DNA of 64,000 nucleotides from Chlorella sorokiniana (lineage: Eukaryota > Chlorophyta > Trebouxiophyceae > Chlorellales > Chlorellaceae). The stretch lies in the NCBI GenBank assembly GCA_025917655.1, contig CP084614.1, positions 1,612,001-1,676,000 of the forward strand, written 5' to 3'. Positions 38,500 to 49,229 of the stretch are shown piece after piece. Each line of letters begins with the position of its first letter. Within the stretch, counting starts at the first letter, position 1. The translations under genes and the position numbers were made by a program. A model generated the notes under the pieces. It ran no database searches, was not told where the DNA came from, and was given only the letters and a program-made list of their open reading frames with translations.

Positions 38500-41400
38500 C
38501 GCTGCTGCTCCTCCTCCTCTCGTGGCGGCGGAGGCTGTGGCGTCGCCGTGGCGGTAGATGGCTCCGCCCCCAAGCCGCGCCCACCAAAATCGAGCACAAC
38601 CAGCGAGCCGTTGAGGCCGTCTGGATAGGCATCCAGGTCCGCCAGGGACAGCACCACGTACTGCCCCGCGCTGTGCAGCGACTCGCACACCCCCTCCAGC
38701 GGTACCGCCTTGAAGCGGCACCCGCTGGAGGCATCTATGAGCACCAGAGCTCGGGGGCCAGCACGCCGCGGCCGACGCGGCCGCCCCGCAAGATTGTCGG
38801 CCCGTGTCGGCGCCCCCGCCGCGCGGCCGCCCGCCCGCAGCGGGCCCCAGCCCCGCCAGGTAGCTGCCCGCCGCCTTCTCGTGCCCCAGCAGGGCCGCCA
38901 CGGCGGGGCAGCTGGTGTCTGCCGTGGTCATCAGCACGCCGCCGTCCTGAGTGTACTCTACGAGGCCCGGCTCGGCGGCGCGCGGCCCAGCGGCACGCCC
39001 CGTCGCCAGGGTGGCCAGCGGCGGCGCGACGGGCGGCGACCGCAGGTCTGTGTGGCTCTGCGGCGGCGGGGGGGCGCAGAGGTGGGTTGAGCGGGCGCAT
39101 GCTTGCATGGGCCAGTACTGACAAGGCCAGCCGGCCGGCCCCAGCACGCTCGCCAGCCGCAAGCTCACAACGCTGCGCTTGCTCGCGGCGCTGATGCCCA
39201 GATAAGCCGGCCTTCGCAGGCACGCCTCCACAGCATGAACCCCCACACCTCACCTGCACAAAGTAGGCCGCCTCCACGCCCCCGCCACCCTGCTGCAGAA
39301 GCTCGGCCACGTGGTGGTCGTAGCGCGGGTGGCGACCGGCCTGGGCGCCGCCGCCGCCCTCGCCGTGCTGCATGTACCAGAAGTCGGCCACCTGCGGGCG
39401 GCGGAACTCTGCGATGTGCAGCGTGTTGGTGGCCTCCAGGAAGAAAGCGACCTTGGTGCTGTTGGGCAGGGGCCAGCTGCGCGCAGTGGGTGGCGGGCGG
39501 GTGGGTGGCTGGGTGGGCAGGTTCAGTGGTGGTGGTGGGGAGGGGGCCGGGGACGCCAGGAGGCAGGTGAGGATGCGGCTGGGCGTGAGGATACCAGTGA
39601 AACGGCGCTTGGCAACCAGGCGTCCCGCCAGGGGCAGGCAGGAGCCCTGCAACGGCGCGCAGCGCAGCCAGCAGGCGGTGCGGTGCGGTGCGGGGGTGGG
39701 GCGGGCGCACCTGAAGGCCCCCACATCCATGGGCAGCATGTCGTGGCCGGGGGCCACCCCCCGCCAGCGCGCCAGCGACACCTTCAGGAAGGGCACGCCC
39801 GACAGGTCTGCCACAAACACCTGCGGTGCGCGCGCGCGTGTGTCTGTGTTTGTGTGCGCGTGTGCGTGTGTGCGCGTGCGCACGGGAGCCTAAGGCTCAA
39901 GACAGGGTTGAGAGGCACCCGTGCAACACCAATCCTGCTCCCACCTAGCCGCCCAGCCTAGCCAGCAAGCCAGCCACCCCTGCGCCGCCGCACTCACGTG
40001 CTCCATGCCCACCACCAGCAGGCGCTGCCCCGTGTGGGAGATGGACAGGTCCACCACCGGCTCCTCGTCGGCGGTGGTGTACACGTGGCGCAGCTCGCTG
40101 GCAGGCTCCGAGCCGCCGCCGCCCTCGGCGTCGCCGCCCGGCGCCGGCGGCGGCGCGCCGCCGCCGCCGCGTCCCAGGCCGCGGCCCGCGCTGCCGCCCA
40201 GGCCGCCGCATCCTGCGGGGCGGCGGCGTGCGGGGGGCTGGTGCGGGTGCTGCGGGGAGGGCGTGGTCGCGCAGGCGCCACAGGAAGACGCGGGTGTCGA
40301 AGAGGGCGCAGGTGGCCACCACCATGCCGCCCGCCTCGCCGCTGCGCGTCGCCACCATGGCCGCCTCGTGGTCCAGCAGCTGCAGCTGCGCCACGGGAGG
40401 GAGCGCCACGCGGGGGACGTCAGGGTGGGGGGGCAGCAGGGAGCCAGGGGCCGCCGCTGCAAGCAGCCGGGCTGAAGCCGTGCGACATGCTTCTGTCGTG
40501 ACGGCAAGCGCGTCGCTTCCCCCAACTCCCAAAAACACACACACACACACACACAGCCACACACCGCTGCCTCGTCGGCGTGCAGGTCGAGGGCTGATGC
40601 GCGCAGGCAGGCGCCGGTGGCGAGGTCGAAGAGGCGCACGACGAGGCGGCCCTGGCTGGGCACCATCAGCGACGCCGCCACCAGGCCCCCGCCCATGTCC
40701 AGCCACTCGGCGGGGGCCATGCCCCTGCACAGCGCACAGCGGGGGGGGCGCATCAGGCATGTGAACACAAACCGGAGGGAGGGGCATCCGAGGAGGAGGG
40801 CGTGCGCGCCCAGGAGCCAGAGGACCTGGCCATCGCTCCTGTTTCACTGCAAGGGTGCGGCGAGCGCATGCGCGGCGTGCCCTCACCGTCCAAAGGTCGC
40901 TGCCAGCGGCACGTCGCGCAGGGCGGGTGGCCCCGGCTCCAACACCGAGGCCACAATGGCTGCATGCTCCGCCCAGTGCGCCGCCTCCGCTGCCGCGCCT
41001 GGGTCGCCGCCGTCAGTGCAGACCTGCGCAGGTGAGGTGGGCGAGGTGGGTGAGGTGGGTGAGGTGCAGGCGAATGAGGGGTTGAAGTCGAGAGGCAAGG
41101 GCTGCGGCCGCATGGTCGACAGGCTGGCATGCACATGTGCTAGCAGTGCCCAGGCCGTGACCCCGGCTGCTGTGCTGAGCGGCGGCGCGCCCACCGCGGG
41201 CACCACCGCATCGTCGGCGATGCGCCACACAAAGAGTCGTCCGTCCTCCAGCTGCAGGTGCTTCAGCACGTCGTGCACCACCAGGAGGGGGCGCTGCGCC
41301 AGCAGCGCCGACGCGTTCCACACCTTGAGGCAGCTGCCGCGCTGCCGCACGCTGTGGCCGGGCACTTTCGGGGCCTGCTGCACTTGGGACAGCCAGAGTG

Positions 41401-42147
41401 CAGCAGAGATGGCGGTGAGCATTGAGGGGCGGGGAGGGAGCAGGCCGGAGCAAGCCTTGCTGGTGGAGGAATGCAACATGCGGAGCAGCGTTGCATTCCT
41501 CCCGCGCTGCGCACCCCACCTGAACCGTCAGGATGCGCTTGTCGTCATCCTGCGGGCCCCCATCAAAGAACAGCACCTCGCTGACGGGCCCGTCGCGGCG
41601 GTTGAAGGGGAAAGCGGATGCCACGCAGTCGCCTCGGCGCACCAGGTGCTTGGCGCGCAGCTGCTGGCGGTACCCGCCTGCATGCCCCATGGCCAGGATG
41701 CAGGCTGTGTCAGAGGCAGCAGGCTGGTGGCAGCCCGTCGGATCGGGAATCGTGTGTCCAGGCAAGCAGCGCCCGGGTGGCGCCGCCCTCACCGTCGGCC
41801 TTTGCCCAGCGCCAGAGCCCCACGTCGCTGACCGACTGCTGCCAGAAGGCGCGCCAGCGCGAGTCCAGGGAGGCCTCGTACCGCCAGGTCTGGCACACGC
41901 TGGCCGCCGCAGCCAGGTCACGCAGCTCCAGGCTGTCAAAGATGAGCTGCAGGCAGGTGTGGGGCAGGCAGTCCCAGCCCTGCGGCCCCCTGGCCAGCGC
42001 TTGACCTGCCAGGTCAACGCTGGGGGAGCGCCAAGCCCGCTGCGACCCTGCCGTGCCGCTGGTCATGCCCCGCACCCCAGGGGCGGGGGCCTGAGCCGCC
42101 GCACGCACAGCACGCCGGTGACGCCGCTCCTCTGCCCCAGCTGGCAT
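38223..42147 (-). CDS. Large F-box protein with probable beta-propeller region
   Basis: Likely SCF ubiquitin-ligase adaptor. The start is the ATG of MPAGAEERRHRR; earlier in-frame codons are TTG. The F-box is LPHTCLQLIFDSLELRDLAA then AASVCQTWRYEASLDSRW. The rest reads as repeated short beta-strand blocks: VSEVLFFDGGPQDDDKRILT, LVVHDVLKHLQLEDGRLFVW, RLVVRLFDLATGACLRASAL, CALFDTRVFLWRLRDHALP, EEPVVDLSISHTGQRLLVVG, NSTKVAFFLEATNTLHIAEF, VEYTQDGGVLMTTADTS and SGCRFKAVPLEGVCES. These suggest WD-like blades, though clean WD dipeptides are missing. The C-terminus has a Glu/Gln tract (eight Gln) and a long basic tail, ending DMCQ. About ten exons; the substrate is unknown. Confidence 0.68.
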
Positions 42148-43021
42148 GCTGTTGGGGTTGCTGGAGACAGGCGGAGGGGCCGTGCCCGCACCCTCGCTCC
42201 CGCTGCCGCCGCTGCCAACACTCCTCAATCGCGATGGACGCCTTTATCAAGACCGTGCGCCTCCGGTATGGCGCTGGCGAGCGGCAACCTGACTGTTCCG
42301 AGCGTGAAGAGCACGAGCAGGTGTGTCGCCCAAGGAGAAGTCTCTTCCCTTATGCACCAGGGCCCTTGGTACCCCCAAAACTCCGGCACTGATGGGTAGC
42401 CTATGTCTAAATGCGCTGGGAGGGCACGGAACCATCAAGGCGCTCACAATGACAATGTAGTGCGACTGTACCGGGTGCTTCGTGTGTTTTGAGCAGTTTG
42501 AAAGCCCCTTGCTGGCAATGTGCTTCTACGCTTCCAAGGAGACGAACAGCAGCTGCGAGACAAGCAGCAGCCTCTGCTGGCCCTTGCAGTGACACCAGCA
42601 CTCGAGAGCAGAAGCGGAGACACACAGCTCTGATCGCACATTGTCATTCCGGAATCGCACTTTCCAGGTGAACCTTTAGCCTCTGTCTCGGTCTCATTGG
42701 CAATGTGCTCGTCTCCCCGCCAGCTTGTCGGCACCACTCCATTTCACAATTGCACGTGGATGTGGCTCGTGGGCGCCAGAAGGAGGGGAACCGGAGCAGG
42801 CAGCGGGGGCTTCCCCAGCCGGCTCTGCTTGAAAGCCTAGCTTCGCACGCGCGGTTTGCCTTCTGTCGGCCCTTGTTCGCATTTGTTCGCACATTCAATC
42901 CGCAGCCCAGCGCATACCTCGTCAGCCGGACCTCGCCTGAAGCGCCTGGCCGCTCGCCCGCCACGCTGCTCACGACTGCCCACAACTAGTGCTGCGCAGC
43001 GCGGGCATCCGGCCTGCGTGA
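42148..43021. promoter_or_regulatory. Divergent intergenic region, F-box / OTU genes
   Basis: 874 bases between divergent start codons, with no convincing exon. It should hold both promoters and 5' UTRs. Confidence 0.4.
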
Positions 43022-44912
43022 ATGGCGTGCTTGGCGTTCGGCCGTGCTGCACTGCTGAGCCACCCGTCCTTCGGGGACCGCAGCCTGGAGGATGTGGAGT
43101 GGTGCAGCCGGCAGCTGACGGTGCCCGAGGATGCGACGCGCCTGGCGCAGGAGGGGGCCGTGTTTGACTCGCTGGCAGCCCAGGTCACCGCCTTCATTTG
43201 CAACCTGGATGAGGCCACCGTGAACTGCGGCGCCGCAGAGCCCCACACCATCCACATCAGCAGCAGCAGCGGCGGCGGCGGCCAGGCAGGGTTGCGCTGC
43301 GCCGACGGGAGCAGCGGTGGCCACGTCACGCCCCGCAGCCCCGGCAGCCCCAGCAGCCCCGCATCTCCTGCCAGCTCTGCAGCACCAGCAGCCGCCGCCC
43401 TGTTTCGAAGGCTACGATCCACCCCGGGCATCGATAGCGGTGCGCGGATGCTGCTGACCTTCAGTGCCCGTCATGGCGCTGCAGCTCGTTGCTGGCGACC
43501 AGGCTGCAGCCGGCGCGCTTGTCTCGGTTGCTGACGCGCGGGTGCACCTGCCTGCGCTGTTGGTCGCCTTGCAGGTTTTGGCTGGCGTGACGCGCGCGCC
43601 GCGTTTGAGCTGGCCATGCGGCGCGAAAACCGGGTGGAGCGCCTGGTGGCACGCAGCGACCCCGTGGCAGCGGAGAAGCGGCTGCAGCAGCGCCTGCTGG
43701 TGGCACGCCTCGAGGCGGTCACCTTCCGCGGCTGCACAGGTGCGTGCTGTTGCGTACGGGCGTGGCTGGGGCGGGGGGAAGGGGGCGCGCGCGCGGAGAG
43801 GCGCGTCTGCCTGGGGCCACCTGCCTCTCGCCCTGCTGGCCTCGACCTGCGGCGCGCACATTGCTGCCCAGCCCCCGCCGCGCCCCTGCCCACCCGCCGC
43901 TCGCACCCGTGCCCCAGCAGGCGGCAACTCGCTGTTTGACGCGCTCTCCCTGGCGCTGTGGGGCACCACGGCGTTTGGGCCTGCGCTGCGCGCGCTGGGG
44001 TGGCCCACGCCGCGGCGCACCCCGCGAGTACCGCTGCTTCCTGGGGGACGACTGGGAGGCGTACCTGGGGTGGGTGGCCGGGTGGCTGGGCGGGTGGGTG
44101 GGTGGCGGCAGAGCCTGCAGTGCGTGTGTTGAGGGTATTGGCAGCCGTGGCCGCGACGCGGCTAGCCGCTGCCCGGCGGAAGGGTCAGGCTGCTGGGGCA
44201 GCAGCACTGGCATAATCAGGGCATGGAGCATGGGTTGCCGCCTGCGAGCGCGCCGCTGCGGGCGCCAGCTCCCCGCCTGCCTGACAAGCCCCCGACCCGT
44301 TGCATGCGCAGGGGCATGTCCCGCCCGGCACTCCGGGTGATGAGCTGATGCTGCGCGCTGTGGCCGACCACTTTGGGGTGAGCGTGCAGCGAGTGCGGAC
44401 CTGCGCTGTGGCTGTTCAGTCCAGCTTGCGAACCACGCTGCCCCTCCTCACCCACTTGAGCCCTTGCTTCCTCCTGGTCCGCCTGCCGCAGATGCACGTC
44501 AACATCGTCTCCTCTGACGCATTCATGTGGTGAGGAGCCAGGCTGGTGCTGCAGACTCCTGCTGACGCCCGTGCTCCCGATGCAAAGTGCTGCCAGCATG
44601 CTGAGGGCTGTGTGCTGCTGATGGTACGGTGTGGCTGCGCATTCCCCATGCGTCGCTCGCCGGTTGGCTCTGTGTGCCGAACACTCGGCGCATCAACCCC
44701 GGCCACGCAGGTTCCAGCGCTACTCGCCGCTGCGCACGCTGTCGCGGCGCGAGCCCACCCTCGCCTTCCTGGGGCCCAACACGTGGATGCCAGTGCGCCG
44801 TCAAAGCACGATGACCGCGCTGCGCCTGAGTATCAGCGGCGGCAGCGAGTGGCGGGCGGCGCGCGAGGTGCGGCGCAAGATGAGCCAGCTGGAGGGGCAG
44901 GCAGCGGGCTAA
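43022..44912 (+). CDS. OTU-domain protein, apparently lacking the catalytic Cys
   Basis: OTU-fold proteins are mostly cysteine deubiquitinases. Six exons: 43022-43439 (MACLAFGRAALLSHPSFGDR; Ser-rich linker), 43575-43739 (FGWRDARAAFELAMRRENRV), 43921 onward, 44312 onward, a short exon MHVNIVSSDAFMW, and a last exon to the stop at 44910-44912. The catalytic block normally reads D-G-N-C-L-F-x-A; here the splice of exons 2 and 3 gives CTGGNSLFDALSLALWG, so the Asp is Gly and the Cys is Ser. The following OTU elements are intact: YRCFLGDDWEAYL, GDELMLRAVADHFG, HVNIVSSDAFMW and FQRYSPLRTL. I infer a pseudo-enzyme or an ubiquitin-binding role. Frame breaks occur near 44020 and 44325. An alternative acceptor at exon 3 cannot restore the Cys. 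Confidence 0.78.
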
Positions 44913-45286
44913 GCCCGAGCAGCGCAGCTTGGGGCCACGGCCGCTCTCTTCCCGAGCCTTGCACCATTGTTGCCCAGCTCACGTTTTATCCTGTCTCAAT
45001 CTCAAGGACACCCCTTTTCCCACGCACTGCTGCTGGTTGCCTGCCTGTTTCCCCTGACCTTTTCCTCGTGCCTGCCCTGATCACGCCTGACAAGCCTGCC
45101 TGCACACACCCGACCATTGTGACCATGCTGCCCTTGCTCGCTTGTATATTGCTTCCTCCTTCCTACTGCTTTGCTTTCATCAGCCATCAACCGTACAAAC
45201 TGCAACCTGACTGCGTGCCTGCAGCGGCGCAGGCCCTCCCTCCTGCGGCTGGCTGGCCCTGCCTCTGCAGCTTGATCGTCACTCCT
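44913..45286. other. Convergent intergenic region
   Basis: 3' flanks of the OTU gene (+) and the hydrophilic-protein gene (-). Relatively AT-rich; no exon seen. Confidence 0.4.
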
Positions 45287-46500
45287 TCAGGATGTCGGGG
45301 TGCGCTCCCCGTCTGCACAGATTGCTGGGGTGCACCCGTGTGGGGCCCGTTCTACGCATTCCGCACTAACCTGAAGGCCCCAGCCCAGCCGCCTGCCGTT
45401 CAGTGGCAGCCGCTCACCCGGGTTCACACCAAGGAACTCGTGGGCCTGCGCCGCACGGCCCTCCGCCGCCACCATCTTCTCACGCACTGCGCCACCGGTG
45501 CGGCACGGTGTGTCAGCTGAGCCCACGAGGAGCAGCAGAGGTGCCGCTCACGACGTCACATCGCACTGGCGTGCCTCACCTTTGTCTGCCACCTTGTGCA
45601 TGGGAGCGTGGGTGTCGTAGCGTTTGGCGTAGACAGCCTCCGCCTTGGCGGCGTCGCTGCCGGGGAAGATCTGCAAAAGCAAGAAGAGTGAGTTTAGGCT
45701 TGGTGAGGCTGGCCATGGGATGCACCCACAGCAGGGATCAGGGGTGATGAAGCTGATGAGGATGGAAGTGCATGCCCATCCGCCCTCCCACCCAACTCAC
45801 ATGCCCGTCGTTGTGCTTCGCAGAGGCTCGAGACATCTCTCGGGCAGCCTCCTGGCCAGGCAGGCGAAGCGCATGGAATGTATGAGACGCTGTCTGGTTG
45901 CATCTTGCCGAACACAGCATATGTTCATCCGTGACGTCCCCCAAAATCCCACCGCTGATCCATATCAAGTGGTCTCGCAGCCATCAACAGTCTTTCCCCT
46001 CACCCAGCCATATGCACTCATCCCCCTGCCGAACAACAGCCCTTGCCTTCATCAGCTTGTTTGCCATGCTGTCCGCGTCCATGGTGGGTGCCGCATTGTC
46101 GTCAGCCTGCCACTCATCCCCATACCGCTCGCGGCTCTTGGCATCCATGTAGTCGGCACCCACCTGCGCTTCGCATATGCATGCGGAGCGGGCAGCGGCA
46201 GCAGTTGCTGCTTCTGATACAGACCAGAACGCGAGCAAGGCGAAGGGCGGCGGGCTGAGGCAGCACAGGGCACGAGCGCTGCAGCTGTGGGAGGACTGGC
46301 CCCGACAGCCCAGGAAGCCTATGCAGACAGCCGCCCTCCCCCTCACCGACACAATCTTCTCTGCCAGCCGCTCCGCCTCCCGCTCCGGCACCTCCTGGCG
46401 CTTCTCGTCAATGCGTGTGCGGGGAGGCGGCCGGCCTCGTGGTAGGTGGACGAGCCCGGCTTGCTGGCCGGCCGATCCTGCAGGTGTGGAGGACGGGGTA
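45287..46500 (-). CDS. Hydrophilic Ala/Glu/Lys-rich protein of unknown function
   Basis: Exons on the minus strand, in order: IDEKRQEVPEREAERLAEKI plus VS (about 46344-46465), VGADYMDAKSRERYGDEWQA and ADDNAAPTMDADSMANKLMK (about 46037-46167), EAAREMSRASAKHNDGH (45803-45855), IFPGSDAAKAEAVYAKRYDT with HAPMHKVADK (45590-45671), then VREKMVAAEGRAAQAHEFLG with VNPGERLPLN to the stop at 45287. The joins between the last three are in phase. Charged, low in hydrophobics, probably disordered or helical, LEA-like in composition, but I recognise no family motif. The first exon and true start are not resolved, and the splice after NKLMK may use a GC donor. It lies head to head with another small hydrophilic gene. 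Confidence 0.5.
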
Positions 46501-46846
46501 GAGCGGTGAGCATCTGCCAGGGGCGCTCACTTGCCGTCCGGGGCATCCAGGCAACAGCAGGGTGCCCAGCCCTGGAACACTGCCGCCCAACCTCGGCGCT
46601 GTGGCGCAGGCTCCAAGCTCCGCTCATGGTGCCTCGTGCCCTTTTGTGTCTGATTCGGTGCCTTCCTAGACTGTCCAAGGTGAGGGATGCAGGGGGAAGG
46701 GACCTAAGAGGGATGGCTGCCATGAGGAAGCCGCCCTGCTGGCGATGCGCCCATGCGCCGAGCCTGTGTGCAGACCAGCAGCCCTCATCAGCTGCCTAAA
46801 GCGTGTTTTTGCCTTGTTTTTGCCATATTCTAGAAGTATACCAGCT

Positions 46847-47821
46847 ATGGCAGACGAGGGCAGGCCCAACCCCATTGCCAAGGCAGCAGGTAGCCTGCTC
46901 GGGCCATGAAGAGTGCGGACAGTACTCAGGCACACAATGCGTCTGACAGCAGCATCTGTGGCGACCGGGTGCTCACCCCGCTGCCCTGTTCCTCCCCCGC
47001 CGCCGCTGCAGCCACCAGCAACCTGCCGCGCCAAGCGCGCGCACGAATTGGCCACCTGACAGATCCGCTGCCCGAGGGCAAGCAGCTTGATGCAGCGCCA
47101 GAGTGAGCAAGCGCCTTACTCGCCTGCACCTGCTGCAGCCAAGCAGCCTGCGCTGCACCTGCAACGGACGGTCACACTCCAGCTTTCACCCTGGCGGCAT
47201 GCAGGCATCACTTTGAGGTGAAGCCCGCCAGCCATGATGTGGCGCGCAGCCAACCCGATTCCTCCTCCGAGATGAGCCTCGTCGAGCGCACCATGCAGAT
47301 GAAGGTAGGGCGCGGCAGCAACCGCGCTTTCACACGGCGCAGCACGTATTCTGCTGCCTTCCTGGGTGAAGCAAGATGCAATGCATCCCCCGTTCAGGAG
47401 ATGGCCAAGGCGCACGGCAACGAGGCGCCCATAAACCGCAAGGACGTCATGGTGGGCTGCCTGCCAGCCCCTCCTCTGCCGCCACGCACCGGGGCGCATG
47501 GCCAGCTCCTGCGGCTCGCCTCGTTGGCAGCGAAACCCGTGTGGGCTGGCTTTTGCCCTGCCTCCCAACAGAAGCTCTGCTGCCCGCAGGACTACAACCG
47601 TTCCAGTTGGCAGGGCACTTCCAGCGCCGCAAACAAGCTGATGGATTCGCGCCACAGGTGCAAGGGCGAGGGGAGGTGCAGCGCGGGGCCGCCCGCCGCC
47701 ATTGCCGCCTCGCCGACCACCCGCGCCAGCTCAGCAGCAGCGTGCACCGCCGGCACCCCCTCGCAGGACCAACGACTTCCAGGCCTCGGGCGTGGCAACA
47801 GCAAGCACCACGACAGCGTGA
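46847..47821 (+). CDS. Small disordered hydrophilic protein
   Basis: A clean six-exon model: MADEGRPNPIAKAA, then TSNLPRQARARIGHLTDPLP with EGKQLDAAPE, HHFEVKPASHDVARSQPDSS with SEMSLVERTMQMK, EMAKAHGNEAPINRKDVM, DYNRSSWQGTSSAANKLMDS with RHR, and TNDFQASGVATASTTTA. Every donor is GT and every acceptor AG (for example AAG|GTAGGG, ATG|GTGGGC, CACAG|GTGCAA), and all junctions keep phase, giving about 130 residues. There is no signal peptide or membrane segment. Polar, Ser/Asn/Lys/Glu-rich sequence suggests disorder; no family recognised. Both this protein and its head-to-head neighbour contain the string ANKLM in a similar context, possibly coincidence. Confidence 0.72.
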
Positions 47822-47973
47822 CGCACAGCGGCCACTGACGCGGCGGCAGTGCTAGTGCGCGCAGGCATGTGTGAGGCAACGTTGCCTCTGGCACCAACAA
47901 TTAAAGTTCATTGTAGATGAGGCCACAGGGTGAACAATGCAATGCATGCCAGGGTCATGGGCAGGCAAGGTGG

Positions 47974-48678
47974 CTACAAGAACTTGAAGGGCAGCTTGTC
48001 GCCCGGGAGATGCGCATGGGGTCCCCCTTCCAGTCCAGCACCACCTGCGCCTCCTCCTCCCCGCTCACCACCGACAGCCCGCTGGCCGTCTGCTGCCGCG
48101 TGGCGGGGAGGGGCTCCGCTGCCGGCTCCGCATACCGCCCCACATCCTCCTCGCTGGGCACCTGCAGCAGCCCGCTGCCCCCGCCGCCGCTGCCATGGCC
48201 GCCACGGGAGCCGCTGCTCCCGGCACCGCTGCGCGGCTGCCGGGCGCACCCCGCACAGCTGCGGGGGCTGCTGTCGTCGCTCCAGGGTCGGGCTGGGGAA
48301 AGGCCGACAAGCAGCGGTGGACCTGCCACTGTGGGCTGCCGTGCACAATGTGCTGCTGCATGCGCTCCCCACGCGCGGTGCTCCTGGGGCGGGATGGCGC
48401 TCCAGAAGCCCTCCAGCTCAGCCAGGCTGCCAAAGCTAACCTCCAGCTCCAGTGTGCTCTCTGGGGCGCCGATGCTGCGGGGCGCACAGAGGGGAGCGGC
48501 ACACCGGCAGGGGGCCGTCTTTGAGGTGGGCAGGCCTGCTAGGAAACCGATCGCTGCAGCCGCCATAGCCTGCCATGCCTGCCCACCTGCCCGTCGTCAG
48601 TGTGGTGTTCTCAGGCGTGAGCCCCGCTGCTGCACCCACGGTGGCAACCCACTCCTGCAGCAGGGCCACCGCCGCCAT
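47974..48678 (-). CDS. Conserved-looking protein of unknown function
   Basis: Exon reading MAAVALLQEWVATVGAAAGL then TPENTTLTTG splices in phase to SIGAPESTLELEVSFGSLAE with LEGFWSAIPP. Then come RMQQHIVHGSPQWQVHRCL, a Ser/Gly-rich linker, SEEDVGRYAEPAAEPLPATR, and an end AQVVLDWKGDPMRIS to GDKLPFKFL with the stop at 47974. AG immediately precedes the first exon (CCTGCAG|GTTTGGCAGCAAG), so an upstream exon is possible and the ATG at 48678 may not be the true start. Frame breaks near 48000 and 48390. I do not recognise the family. Confidence 0.5.
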
Positions 48679-49229
48679 CTTGCTGCCAAACCTGCAGGAG
48701 GCAGCAGGTGAAAGGAGGCGGCCCTGTCGTTGCGCCTGATGCCCCGGCAACAGGTGTCGTCATCATCACTGTACATGTACAGTTGCAAAGGCCGCTGGGC
48801 GCGGGGAGCCGAGAGCGTTCTGGAGTGGGAACTCCTCCAGCGCCACTGTATCAACTCACTTTACATCGAGTGACCATCTGGCTCTAAAGTTTGCTGACGC
48901 TGAGCAAACAAGTGTGCGCCGACTGCGAGGGCGAAGGTGAAGCAGCCGGTTGGGACGCTGCGAGAGGGGCTTCGCAGTGGTAAAAGACATTCTTGTGGCG
49001 CCGCTCAATGATGGACTGCAGTGAGATGGTTTGCGCACGTCTCCTTGAAAGAACCGGTTGCCGCCAGGGCGGCTCTTGCTGTACCGCCCAGTCTCTTCTG
49101 GCGCAGTGGTACGAGGACAATGCCAGCAAAACTGGTCATCTGCACCATCTCTCCTGGAGGATCCGAACATGCCTGCTACATCTGCTCCCGCCGCTTCACA
49201 GATGTGGGATCCCGCTTCACAGGCTTCCA
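48679..49229. other. Intergenic region, possible upstream exon
   Basis: Contains a short minus-strand open stretch (MYSDDDDTCCRGIRRN) that might be a first exon of the preceding gene, and the 3' flank of the sorbosone-dehydrogenase-like gene. Neither is certain. Confidence 0.35.

Noticed and set aside
41033-41070. GAGGTGGGT repeats read as SPTSPTSP in the F-box protein
   Set aside because: They lie just before a splice acceptor-like CTGCGCAG on the minus strand and are more likely intronic.
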